DNA of 64,000 nt, from NCBI GenBank assembly GCA_963624975.1, contig CAVFRF010000046.1, positions 1-64,000 of the forward strand, read 5' to 3'. The notes below the pieces were generated by a model. The model was not told where the DNA came from. It worked only from the letters and a program-made list of their open reading frames with translations, and made no database searches. Both the position numbers and the translations under genes were made by a program. Each line of letters begins with the position of its first letter. The stretch's first letter is position 1. This stretch comes from CAVLCC01 sp963624975. GTDB taxonomy: Bacteria > Actinomycetota > Coriobacteriia > Coriobacteriales > CADBOM01. Shown here one piece after another: positions 56,807 through 64,000 of the stretch.

Positions 56807-56843
56807 GCGGAGGGGCTGCGATCCGCAGATGCAACCCCTCCGC
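56807..56843. repeat. Intercistronic hairpin upstream of the ASKHA gene
   Basis: GCGGAGGGG (56807-56815) pairs with CCCCTCCGC (56835-56843), with a 19-base loop. It lies in the 187-base gap between the first MttB-family gene and the ASKHA gene. It may trim or attenuate the operon transcript. Confidence 0.5.
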
Positions 56844-56914
56844 GCTCTTGTGCTGCTAGCCGCCCCGGGCCTCTCATGACCTTGTGCAAACCCAGCTAGC
56901 AGTACAGCCTGGCT

Positions 56915-58393
56915 CTATTCGCCGGGCATGTGTCCGACGGCGTTCTCAACGATGTCGCGCACCTGGGCTACGACGTCCTTGGGAAGCGGCTTGGCCTCGT
57001 GGTTCTCGATGATGTCGCGAACCTTCTCGTTGGCCACCTGAGTGAGGCTCTTCGAGCCGGCCTTCTGCCAGATCTCGCGAGCGCCGCGGTTAACCAGGCG
57101 GTTCTTGTAGTCCACGCGGCTCTGCTTGGGAGTGAAGATGCCCTCTTCCTCCTCGATGGGCTCTGCCGGGGAGAACCGTCCACCGGGTCCGACCTTCTCG
57201 ATCTCTTCGAGGGAGAGGGTCTCTTCGGTGGTCTGGATGCCGGCCGTGATCCTGCGGGCCATGCCCAGAACCTCGTCGGCGATAACGACCAGGTCGAGGT
57301 TGGAGGTGGTGCCGTACTCTGCATAGCCGGTGTCGTGGTTGAGGTTTGCACCCGACATGTTGGTCATCGCCATGGAGATGGCGGCCTCGACGCCGGCCTG
57401 CTCGTCGATGATGCAGGAGTCGGTGCAGCCTGCGGTACCGAACATCGGTATGTGCAGGTAGTGGGCCACGTCGGCTAGTCCGGCCAGCAGGATGCTCAGC
57501 TCGGGAGCGCCGTAGGAGAAGATCGTGGACCCCATGTCGAGCACCGTGTACACGCCGCCCATGATGAACGGGGCGCCCTCGTTGGTGCACTGGCTGAGCA
57601 CGAGGCCGCTGAGCGACTCGCACAGGCCCTGGACCATAACGCCTGCCATAGTCGCAGGTGCGGTTCCGCCTGCCATGATGCAGGGCGTGTAGATGGTGGG
57701 CAGGCCCTTCTTGGCGCCGTAGACCATCTTCTGCGCTGCCTCGATGCAGTGGACGCCAGGCGAGATGGGCTCGGCGTACAGGCAGATGAACGGGTTGTTG
57801 CGAAGCTCTTCCTCGCCGCCAGCCACGATCTCGGCCATCTTGATGCAGTCTTCCTGACCATACTGGTCGACGCACACCGTGATGATGGGCTTCTCGGTGT
57901 TGAGGATCTGCTGCTCGAACTCATGACGGTCGGAGATGAGCAGCGGCACGTCCTGCACGATGCCCAGCGACATCGCATAGTCGATGTTGGGCAGCGCGTC
58001 GAGAACCTTGGTAGCCCAGCCTACGCTCTGACGTGTCGCGCGGTGGCGCTCGCCGGTGTAGGGGTTGCGGGTAAACGGGGTGCACGGGCCGGACCCGAAG
58101 TAGGAGTTGCCTCCCTCGAGGAACAGCTCGCGCTCGCCGGTCCTGCTGTTGCACAGCACGATGTGCTTCTGGCACGTCTGCAGTGCGCGCTCGGTGATGT
58201 GAGCGGGGATGCGGACCCTAATTCCGTCTACCGTGCATCCCGCCTTCTTCAGAATCTCGATGGATTCCGGATCATGGAACTCGGTGCCGGTCTTCCACAT
58301 GGCCTCAGTTGCCGCGAACACAAGCTCCTGGCACTGGGCCTCGGAGAAGACGTTCATCTTCACACCGGTATTTGCATACAGGTTTGTTCTCAT
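56915..58393 (-). CDS. MttB-family corrinoid methyltransferase, copy A
   Basis: A 492-residue member of the trimethylamine methyltransferase (MttB) family that lacks pyrrolysine. The frame is uninterrupted through the MttB core; its only amber codon is the natural stop. Visible segments: GNSYFGSGPCTPFTRNP, NIDYAMSLGIVQDVP, ICLYAEPISPGVH, NEGAPFIMGGV and HIPMFGTAGCTDS. Homologues such as MtgB, MtpB, MtcB and MtyB demethylate betaines. GATAAGGAG precedes the ATG. It lies 12 bases after copy B. Confidence 0.9.
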   Translation of the reverse strand: MRTNLYANTGVKMNVFSEAQCQELVFAATEAMWKTGTEFHDPESIEILKKAGCTVDGIRVRIPAHITERALQTCQKHIVLCNSRTGERELFLEGGNSYFGSGPCTPFTRNPYTGERHRATRQSVGWATKVLDALPNIDYAMSLGIVQDVPLLISDRHEFEQQILNTEKPIITVCVDQYGQEDCIKMAEIVAGGEEELRNNPFICLYAEPISPGVHCIEAAQKMVYGAKKGLPTIYTPCIMAGGTAPATMAGVMVQGLCESLSGLVLSQCTNEGAPFIMGGVYTVLDMGSTIFSYGAPELSILLAGLADVAHYLHIPMFGTAGCTDSCIIDEQAGVEAAISMAMTNMSGANLNHDTGYAEYGTTSNLDLVVIADEVLGMARRITAGIQTTEETLSLEEIEKVGPGGRFSPAEPIEEEEGIFTPKQSRVDYKNRLVNRGAREIWQKAGSKSLTQVANEKVRDIIENHEAKPLPKDVVAQVRDIVENAVGHMPGE

Positions 58394-58405
58394 TTCTGCT
58401 TCTCC

Positions 58406-59875
58406 TTATCCAGCCGCATCGACTTTGTCGACGATTGCAGCGAACTCCTTGGAGCCGTCCGCCAGAATCGCTGCCTTCTGATACGAGTTGAGCAGGTCCT
58501 CGGTCTTGTTGACCGTGCGGTCGCCCAGCGACAGGGAGCCTTCTGCTGCCCAGTCGTCGATGCGCTTGCGGTTCATGAGCGTGGGCCAGAACTGCTCCGA
58601 CTTGAAGTAGTAGCGCGTGTGCAACGTGCCGAGGTAGTGTCCGCCGGGCTCGACCTCGTCGATCACGCCGCGGGCGAGGCGATCCTCGTCCATCTCGACG
58701 CCGCGCATGATGCGCCTGGTGATGGCCGCCAGCTCATCGGCCAGGGTGAGCAGCATGAGGCTGAACGCGCATCCGCTCTCGACGGTGCCCGCGCCGTGAA
58801 TCAGGTTGGTGCCCGCAAGGCCGGCCGTGAGGGTCGACATGGCGGACTCGAGACCTAGCTGGGCATCGGACATCTTGGAGTCGGTGGCTGCCGCGAATCC
58901 GAACGAGGGGATGCGCAGGTAGCGAAGCACTCCGGCGTAGCCGGCGCCGAGGAGGCTCACCTCGGGTGCGCCATAGGGCACCATCTGGTTGTCCACGTCG
59001 CAGCTGCCAAAGAATCCGCCGGTGATGAACGGTGCGCCTTCGGCAACCGCCTGCGACAGCACAAGAGCTGCGATGGAGTTGGCCAGCGCCACGATGAGCA
59101 CGCCGGCGCTCTCGGAGGGAGCGGTGTGGCCGGCGATCAGCTCGTTGGAGAACACCACGGGGATGCCCTTCTCGGCTGCAAAGGCCACGATGTCGAGTGC
59201 CTCGCCACTGATGAGCAGGCTCTCGTCGGCTGCCACGTGCAGCACCACGCAGGGATCCCAGCGCAGCTTGTCTTCGGAACCCACGGCCGCGACTGCGAGG
59301 TCGTAGACGGCCTTGGCCTGGTTCATGCACTTCACGTTCTGAACGATCGGCTTGACGGTGGTTTCCAGCAGCGCCTTGAACGCGTGGACCTCGGCGGTCT
59401 TCGCCGGCACGTCGGTGGGCACGCCGCCCGACATCGCGAAGTCGATTCCGGGAAGGCTGTCGACCAGCATTCCGACCTTCTCCACATCGGCGATCGTGAA
59501 GTCGCGAGGTGCCTCGGCATTGGCGTCCAGAATCTGCTTGCAGGCAAATCCGGGGCCGTAGTGCACGTGGTTGGTCTCGAGGACCATGGCCCTGTTGCCC
59601 TCGCGGTCGCAAAGCGTCACGCGGGAAGGCGCCACGCGCAAAGCCCATTCGCTCTTAGCGGAGGGAATGCGCACGCGGCCTCCCTCGACTCGGCATCCTG
59701 CGTCGGCAAAGATCTTGCAGGCTGCATCGCTCTTCGCCTCGAAGCCGGTCCTCTCGAGCAGCTCGAGCGCCCTTACGAGAACCGCCTCGCACTGGTCGTC
59801 TGTCAGCATCTCCCAGTGAAGGTTCTGCTGAACCTGGAAACCAGCCGTGGTGTACAAACTCTTGGTCCTATACAC
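58406..59875 (-). CDS. MttB-family corrinoid methyltransferase, copy B
   Basis: A 489-residue MttB-family protein, clearly diverged from copy A. It shares the family landmarks (HVHYGPGFACKQIL, GIDFAMSGGVPTDVP, NELIAGHTAPSESAG, EGAPFITGGFFGS, RIPSFGFAAATDSK). The start is GTG at 59875, with GGAGGAG upstream. No in-frame TAG is found, so it is not pyrrolysine-dependent. It lies 45 bases after the corrinoid protein. The two copies may act on different substrates or as a pair. Confidence 0.9.
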   Translation of the reverse strand: MYRTKSLYTTAGFQVQQNLHWEMLTDDQCEAVLVRALELLERTGFEAKSDAACKIFADAGCRVEGGRVRIPSAKSEWALRVAPSRVTLCDREGNRAMVLETNHVHYGPGFACKQILDANAEAPRDFTIADVEKVGMLVDSLPGIDFAMSGGVPTDVPAKTAEVHAFKALLETTVKPIVQNVKCMNQAKAVYDLAVAAVGSEDKLRWDPCVVLHVAADESLLISGEALDIVAFAAEKGIPVVFSNELIAGHTAPSESAGVLIVALANSIAALVLSQAVAEGAPFITGGFFGSCDVDNQMVPYGAPEVSLLGAGYAGVLRYLRIPSFGFAAATDSKMSDAQLGLESAMSTLTAGLAGTNLIHGAGTVESGCAFSLMLLTLADELAAITRRIMRGVEMDEDRLARGVIDEVEPGGHYLGTLHTRYYFKSEQFWPTLMNRKRIDDWAAEGSLSLGDRTVNKTEDLLNSYQKAAILADGSKEFAAIVDKVDAAG

Positions 59876-59920
59876 AACAACTCCTCCTAACGTTTCCTCA
59901 AATCAGTCTTTCCTGTACGC

Positions 59921-60559
59921 CTACTCGACGTTCATCAGCCTCTTGCAGAGGTCGGCTGCCGAAACCGCGTCGGGCGAATAGCCGTCGGCCGTGATCTCGT
60001 CGCAGAAGTCCTGCGATACGGGAGCGCCGCCGATGATGACCTTCACGTCGTCGCGCAGGCCCTCCTCCTTGAGCAGCTCGATGGTGTCCTTCATGTGCAG
60101 CATGGTGGTGGTGAGAAGAGCGGACATAGCCACGATGTCGGGCTTGTGCTCCTTCACGCCCTCGATGAAGGTCTCGGGCGCCACGTCGATGCCTGCGTTG
60201 ATGACCTTGAAGCCGGCGCTCTCGAGCATCATGAGCACGAGGTTCTTGCCGATGTCGTGCAGGTCGCCCTTGACGGTGCCCAGGTACACGGTGCCCAGGC
60301 TCTTCATGTCGCCAGCTGCGATAAGCGGCTTGACGATCGAAACGCCCTTGTCCATGGCCTCTGCCGCCGCGATAACCTCGGGAACGAACACCTTGTTGGC
60401 CTTGAACAGCACGCCCACCTCGGTCATGCCTGCAATCAGGCCATCGTTGATGATCTCGAGCGGAGCCACGCCCTGGTCGAGCAGCTCCTTGCTAAGCTTG
60501 TCTGCCTTTACCGCGTTGCCCTGTACAACAGCCTTCTGCAGATCTTCCATCGTTGCCAT
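59921..60559 (-). CDS. Corrinoid protein (MtxC-type methyl carrier)
   Basis: A 212-residue B12-binding methyl carrier. The N-terminal helical cap (1-85) and Rossmann-like corrinoid domain carry GDLHDIGKN with DxHxxG at 99-104, where His101 is the lower-axial ligand, and SALLTTT and GGAPVS downstream. It receives the methyl from the MttB-family enzymes and passes it to MtgA-like enzyme. Start at 60559 has AAGGAGG. It leads the operon MtxC-MttB(B)-MttB(A)-ASKHA-MtgA. Confidence 0.94.
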   Translation of the reverse strand: MATMEDLQKAVVQGNAVKADKLSKELLDQGVAPLEIINDGLIAGMTEVGVLFKANKVFVPEVIAAAEAMDKGVSIVKPLIAAGDMKSLGTVYLGTVKGDLHDIGKNLVLMMLESAGFKVINAGIDVAPETFIEGVKEHKPDIVAMSALLTTTMLHMKDTIELLKEEGLRDDVKVIIGGAPVSQDFCDEITADGYSPDAVSAADLCKRLMNVE

Positions 60560-60605
60560 AGCTAGCCTCCTTAAAACTGTTTGCCTTGCCTTACCGGTCC
60601 AACCA

Positions 60606-60649
60606 ACTTGACACTTGCTACTTGCCACTTGCATGCATTTGCGACTTGC
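60606..60649. repeat. Short tandem ACTTGC repeats upstream of the corrinoid gene
   Basis: ACTTGC occurs at 60613, 60620 and 60627 with an exact seven-base period, and again at 60644; a partial copy starts at 60606. A similar CTTGC-rich stretch lies near 62410-62445 before the BCCT gene. Function unknown. Confidence 0.4.
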
Positions 60650-60706
60650 CTGCCATCGTCCATCGCCTCGTCAGGCGATTAGAGCCTTGTTCGAACCTCC
60701 CTGTGC

Positions 60707-60751
60707 AGCGGGCCTCGCGCCTCGCATTCCCTGTGTATCGCGAGGCCCGCT
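60707..60751. terminator. Hairpin after the BCCT gene
   Basis: Arms 60707-60719 and 60739-60751 are perfect 13-base inverted copies with a 19-base loop, 26 bases past the BCCT stop on the reverse strand. A smaller ATCGCCT/AGGCGAT hairpin follows at 60662-60679. No U-tract; it may only partly end transcription before the corrinoid gene. Confidence 0.55.
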
Positions 60752-60776
60752 TCGGGGTCCTTGCGCCCAGCTTGCG

Positions 60777-62381
60777 CTAGGCTCCATCGGGTGCTTCGAG
60801 CGCTTCGAGTGTTTCTGGCTCTTCCGGCACCCTGTCTTTCTTCTTCTTGCGCCGGTCCATTAGCGGAGTTGTGTCTGCATCGGGGTCGAACTCCTGCTTG
60901 AGCGATATGTAGATGCCGGCGCACATGAATATCAGCACGAATATGAACGGGAAGGCCGCCACCACCGAAGCTGTCTGCAGCGTCTTGAGCGCCGCCTCGC
61001 CTCCCGCAAGGATGAGCACGATCGTCACGGCTCCCTGTGCGATGCCCCAGAATGCGCGGTACTTCTTGGGCGGATCCATCTCGCCGCCCATCGTGAGCAT
61101 GGGGAGCACGAATGTCGCAGAATCGGCAGCTCCCACGAAGCAGATGAGTACGAGGAACAGAGCCAGAGGTCCGGTGACCTGATACAGCGGCAGCTGCTGG
61201 AGCAGTGCGTAGAGCGCCGTGGTGTAGTCGTTGTTCACAGCGGCCTGGATTGCTCCGCCAGAAGCGGCATCTTGGAAGAAAGCCGCACCACCGTAGATCG
61301 TCATCCAGAAGAAGGAGAAGCCTGCCGGCAGAAACGTTCCGCCCAACACCATCTGGCGCACCGTGCGGCCCCTGGACACTCGGGCAAAGAACTGCCCGCA
61401 GAAGGGAGACCATGCGATCCACCATGCCCAGTAGAACACCGTCCAGGACGAGAGCCATTCGGGGTCTCCGTACCACAGCGACTGGCCTATGAACGAGGAG
61501 ATATAGGCTCCGAGGGTGTCGGTCATGTGCTGCATGATGAACACAAAGCCACCGAACACCAGCAGGAACACCATGAACGCGACTGCCAGCCAAACCTTGA
61601 TGTTCACGATCTTGGCCATCCACTTGTGCAGACCCGAAACCGTAGCCAGGGTAAACACCGCCGTGATGATGCCTATGAGTATCGCCGTGAACGCCGGATT
61701 GGTTTCGATAGCCCATATATATCCGAACCCGCCGGCTATCTGCAAAGCTCCAAGACCGAGGCTCGTGGATATGCCGAACACCGTGGCGAACACCGAGATG
61801 ATGTCGACGGTATATCCGATCCATCCGTTAACGCGCTCTCCGATGAGCGGGTAGAACGACGAACTGATGAGGAACGGGCGATTCTTGCGGTACTGGGCGT
61901 ACGCCAGCGCCAGTCCGACCACTCCGAACAGCCCCCAGCAGTGCACGCCTTCGTGCATGAACGCGAGCCTCATGCCCGTTCGCATGGCTTCTGCCGTGAA
62001 AGGATCGTCCATCGGACCTGTGGCGTAGTGTATCATCGGCTCCGCAACGGCCCAGAACACTAGACCGATTCCGATTCCGCCACCGAACAGAAGGGCGAAC
62101 CACTGGAAGTTGCTGAACTCCGGTTTTTCGTCGTCTCTGCCGAGTCTGATCTTTCCATATTTGGAGATGGCTATTGCCAGTCCAAAGATCAGGAAAGCGA
62201 ACGTCATTATGAGGTAGAACCACCCCAGGTCGTCGCAGAGGAACGAGTTGACTGCGTTCACGCCTACGGCCAGAGCATCCGGAAACACCGCCCCGAAGAG
62301 CGTGAATCCGATCACTATGATCATAGAGACGATCAGCACGGTCCTGTTCTTGCCGCCCGCTGCGCCATTTGCTCCTGACAT
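60777..62381 (-). CDS. BCCT-family quaternary-amine transporter
   Basis: A 534-residue, 12-helix transporter of betaine, carnitine or choline type. The family signature is WTVFYWAWWIAWSPFCGQF, and the GGGIGIGLVFWAVAEPM segment in helix 3 is glycine-rich as in CaiT/BetP. The C-terminus is charged. I start at the ATG at 62381, four bases after GGGAGGGGG; the upstream ATG at 62396 is part of that site. It is the most likely importer for the methyltransferase substrate. Confidence 0.94.
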   Translation of the reverse strand: MSGANGAAGGKNRTVLIVSMIIVIGFTLFGAVFPDALAVGVNAVNSFLCDDLGWFYLIMTFAFLIFGLAIAISKYGKIRLGRDDEKPEFSNFQWFALLFGGGIGIGLVFWAVAEPMIHYATGPMDDPFTAEAMRTGMRLAFMHEGVHCWGLFGVVGLALAYAQYRKNRPFLISSSFYPLIGERVNGWIGYTVDIISVFATVFGISTSLGLGALQIAGGFGYIWAIETNPAFTAILIGIITAVFTLATVSGLHKWMAKIVNIKVWLAVAFMVFLLVFGGFVFIMQHMTDTLGAYISSFIGQSLWYGDPEWLSSWTVFYWAWWIAWSPFCGQFFARVSRGRTVRQMVLGGTFLPAGFSFFWMTIYGGAAFFQDAASGGAIQAAVNNDYTTALYALLQQLPLYQVTGPLALFLVLICFVGAADSATFVLPMLTMGGEMDPPKKYRAFWGIAQGAVTIVLILAGGEAALKTLQTASVVAAFPFIFVLIFMCAGIYISLKQEFDPDADTTPLMDRRKKKKDRVPEEPETLEALEAPDGA

Positions 62382-62847
62382 TGCGCCCCCTCCCATCTAT
62401 CTGCTAGTTGCTTGTCCTGTGCTTGCATGTGCTTGCTTTGATTGCATCGGGTTCGTCCTTGCGTCGACTGTTTCGACTGCTCGGACCCTCGAACCCTTTG
62501 CGCACCTTGAAGTTTATGGAGCGCGATTTGCGGAAGATAGGAATTTGCAAGCCTGCATTGAGAGGTCAATTTTTTCGATTTTTAATCGGTTTTGGGAAAA
62601 GCTTGCCGAGGTCTGCGATTTTTGAACAAGAATTTGCCAAAGGAAGAATTGATTGTGCTTAATGTTGACCAGCTTTGGTGATTTATTTGCTATAACCTAT
62701 CTCTGGGGTTGGCGAGAAGGTTATTTGTACCGTTTGACTATTCAACGCGATACCAGCCAGCTTGGCTGTCGCGCCCGCATCTTTCACTTGCATATGCGTT
62801 GTTCGCCTGCGCCCCGATGTCATTCGATAGCGTGAAGGGAGTCTGTC
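62382..62847. promoter_or_regulatory. Divergent control region between BCCT and PocR/AraC genes
   Basis: About 465 bases, AT-richer than the neighbours. Two similar elements face the same way, GCGATTT...AAG...AATTTGC at 62523-62548 and at 62615-62637, 92 bases apart. They are candidate regulator sites, AraC proteins often binding direct repeats. TATAAC is at 62691-62696 with TTGACC at 62665-62670, but 20 bases apart. No open frame is credible here. Confidence 0.4.
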
Positions 62848-63804
62848 ATGACTCAAAACGAACTCGACCTCGAGAGAGAAAATCGGGCGGCAATGCCCCA
62901 GATATTCGACCGTCTGTGCGTGGCAGCCAAGCTCATCAACGTAACCATGGATCACGAATGCCTCGTGATCGGGCGATCCAACGGAATCGCCATGGAGATT
63001 CCCCCGCACCATCTCGGAAAGTGCTTTTGCAAGCGCCTGGCCGCCATCAGCGGCGAGAGCATCAACATCGAGCACTTGTTCGAGAAGTCGGCCGACATGA
63101 GCGCCAACAGCACGCATCTAATATATACGTGCCCGTTCGGCCTCACCAACATCATGGTTCCGGTGGTCAAGAACGGCCACGTGATGTCGGTGCTGCAGGT
63201 TGGCCCCATCCTCACCACTGATCCCAACGAGATATTGCAGAAACACGCCCTTTCGCGCAACAACATCGATGCGGCAAGCCTGCACGACTTGAGGGCATAT
63301 CTGGAGGGACTGCCACATGGCGACATCGACTACGTGATGGCGCTTGCCGAGATGGTTACCATCCTCATCGGCGAGAAGGTGGTAGACGTTGCCAACCCGA
63401 TCGTGAACCTAGAGGAGGTAGAGCAGCACTCCGCACCCGAGGCGTGTTCTGAGGTCATCGATGCTGCACTCGACTTTATCGACAAGCACTTTACCGACAA
63501 CGAGATTTCGCTCAACACCGTGGCGGAGGGCGTGTACGTGCATCCCTCGCATCTTTCGAGGCTGTTCTCCCAGCAGATGAACTGCCGGTTTCGCGGATAC
63601 ATCAACCAGCTCAGGGTCAATCTGGCATCCAAGTTGCTAACAGAAACAGGCGAGAGCATCAACGACATATGCCACGAAGTGGGCTTTTCGGACCAGTCGT
63701 ACTTCGTGAAGATCTTCAAGCAATACCATGGAGTAACGCCCAGCCAGTACCGCAAGCAGACCACCTACAAGAACGACCCGCTTCCGCGCGACTTCATACC
63801 ATAG
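62848..63804 (+). CDS. AraC-family regulator with PocR sensory domain
   Basis: A 318-residue regulator. The N-terminal PocR-like ligand domain (about 20-165) contains CFCKRLAA and YTCPFGLTNIMVPVVKNGHVMSVLQVGPI; the C-terminal AraC HTH (about 205-310) has LNTVAEGVYVHPSHLSRLF and ESINDICHEVGFSDQSYFVKIFK, ending in GVTPSQYRK. Divergent to the BCCT gene, it is the likely activator of the methyltransferase operon. AAGGGAG precedes the ATG. Confidence 0.92.
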   Translation: MTQNELDLERENRAAMPQIFDRLCVAAKLINVTMDHECLVIGRSNGIAMEIPPHHLGKCFCKRLAAISGESINIEHLFEKSADMSANSTHLIYTCPFGLTNIMVPVVKNGHVMSVLQVGPILTTDPNEILQKHALSRNNIDAASLHDLRAYLEGLPHGDIDYVMALAEMVTILIGEKVVDVANPIVNLEEVEQHSAPEACSEVIDAALDFIDKHFTDNEISLNTVAEGVYVHPSHLSRLFSQQMNCRFRGYINQLRVNLASKLLTETGESINDICHEVGFSDQSYFVKIFKQYHGVTPSQYRKQTTYKNDPLPRDFIP

Positions 63805-63861
63805 AGCACGTCCGGCGCGATCGAGGCTGCGCTTTCGCGCACCGCCTGCCAGACGCACGAC

Positions 63862-63908
63862 GGGGGATGCGGCTTGCCGATTGGTTCGGCTAGCCGCATC
63901 CCCCGTTT
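63862..63908 (+). terminator. Terminator of the PocR/AraC gene
   Basis: GGGGGATGCGGCT (63862-63874) pairs with AGCCGCATCCCCC (63892-63904), followed by GTTT. It is about 58 bases past the stop. Confidence 0.8.
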
Positions 63909-63954
63909 GCTGCTGCGTTCGCGCTGTGCGAGCACGCGCGTGACACGGCGGCTG

Positions 63955-64000
63955 CTACTCCACTACCGCCTTGTAGAAATCGTCGAGCCAGCTCTGCTCG
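63955..64000 (-). CDS. C-terminal end of an unidentified gene
   Basis: The reverse strand ends in EQSWLDDFYKAVVE and a TAG at 63955-63957. The window cuts off the rest. It is too short to name. It is convergent with the PocR/AraC gene. Confidence 0.5.
   Translation of the reverse strand, partial: EQSWLDDFYKAVVE

Noticed and set aside
56915..59875. Pyrrolysine-type MttB genes
   Set aside because: Neither MttB-family gene has an in-frame amber codon inside; the TAG of copy A is at its end and what follows does not extend the family.

Overview
The window looks like a chromosomal piece of a GC-rich anaerobic actinobacterium, most likely class Coriobacteriia (Eggerthella/Slackia-like). The grounds are high GC, Shine-Dalgarno-led genes in compact operons, oxygen-sensitive class III ribonucleotide reductase as the nucleotide reductase present, MenA, ThyX, an AddAB pair, a short c-subunit H+-type F-ATPase and a large stock of corrinoid methyltransferase genes. 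The genus is an inference. I saw no rRNA, CRISPR array, transposase or prophage.

Layout. 76-3131 holds nrdD-nrdG, with two NrdR-box-like sites upstream. 3462-7660 is a leftward operon: punA, a small membrane protein, trkH, a secreted OB-fold-like protein and rsgA. 7751-14343 is addB-addA. 14344-15128 is an accessory patch with an orphan antitoxin next to a toxin gene reduced to its two ends. 15423-19885 has scattered metabolic genes: an ATP-grasp protein, a GNAT, a TIM-barrel isomerase-like protein and PaaK. 20256-22505 is an amino-acid ABC importer. 22673-26061 has a TetR regulator, an AT-richer type II restriction-modification pair and a DtxR-like regulator. 26342-28094 is bioY with a BirA-type operator, convergent with birA. 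28189-32070 has tRNA-Ala, an L,D-transpeptidase and the divergent pair cobO / histidine phosphatase. 32197-39163 is a complete atpIBEFHAGDC operon. 39479-43159 has dCMP deaminase, rpiB, tsaC, prmC and prfA. 43248-46961 has menA, a DUF1385 protein, thyX and rpmE. 47205-50349 is a second amino-acid importer, followed by tRNA-His. 50876-53493 has a DUF3467 protein, a trigger-factor-like protein without an FKBP domain and a ZIP transporter.

53733-63804 is the most interesting block. It holds a methyltetrahydrofolate:corrinoid methyltransferase, a hydantoinase/oxoprolinase-type ASKHA protein, two different non-pyrrolysine MttB-family methyltransferases, a corrinoid protein, a BCCT transporter and a divergently transcribed PocR-domain AraC regulator. 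Together they read as an inducible pathway that imports a quaternary amine, strips a methyl group onto cobalamin and passes it to tetrahydrofolate. The substrate cannot be read from sequence. CobO elsewhere in the window shows corrinoid metabolism in the same genome.
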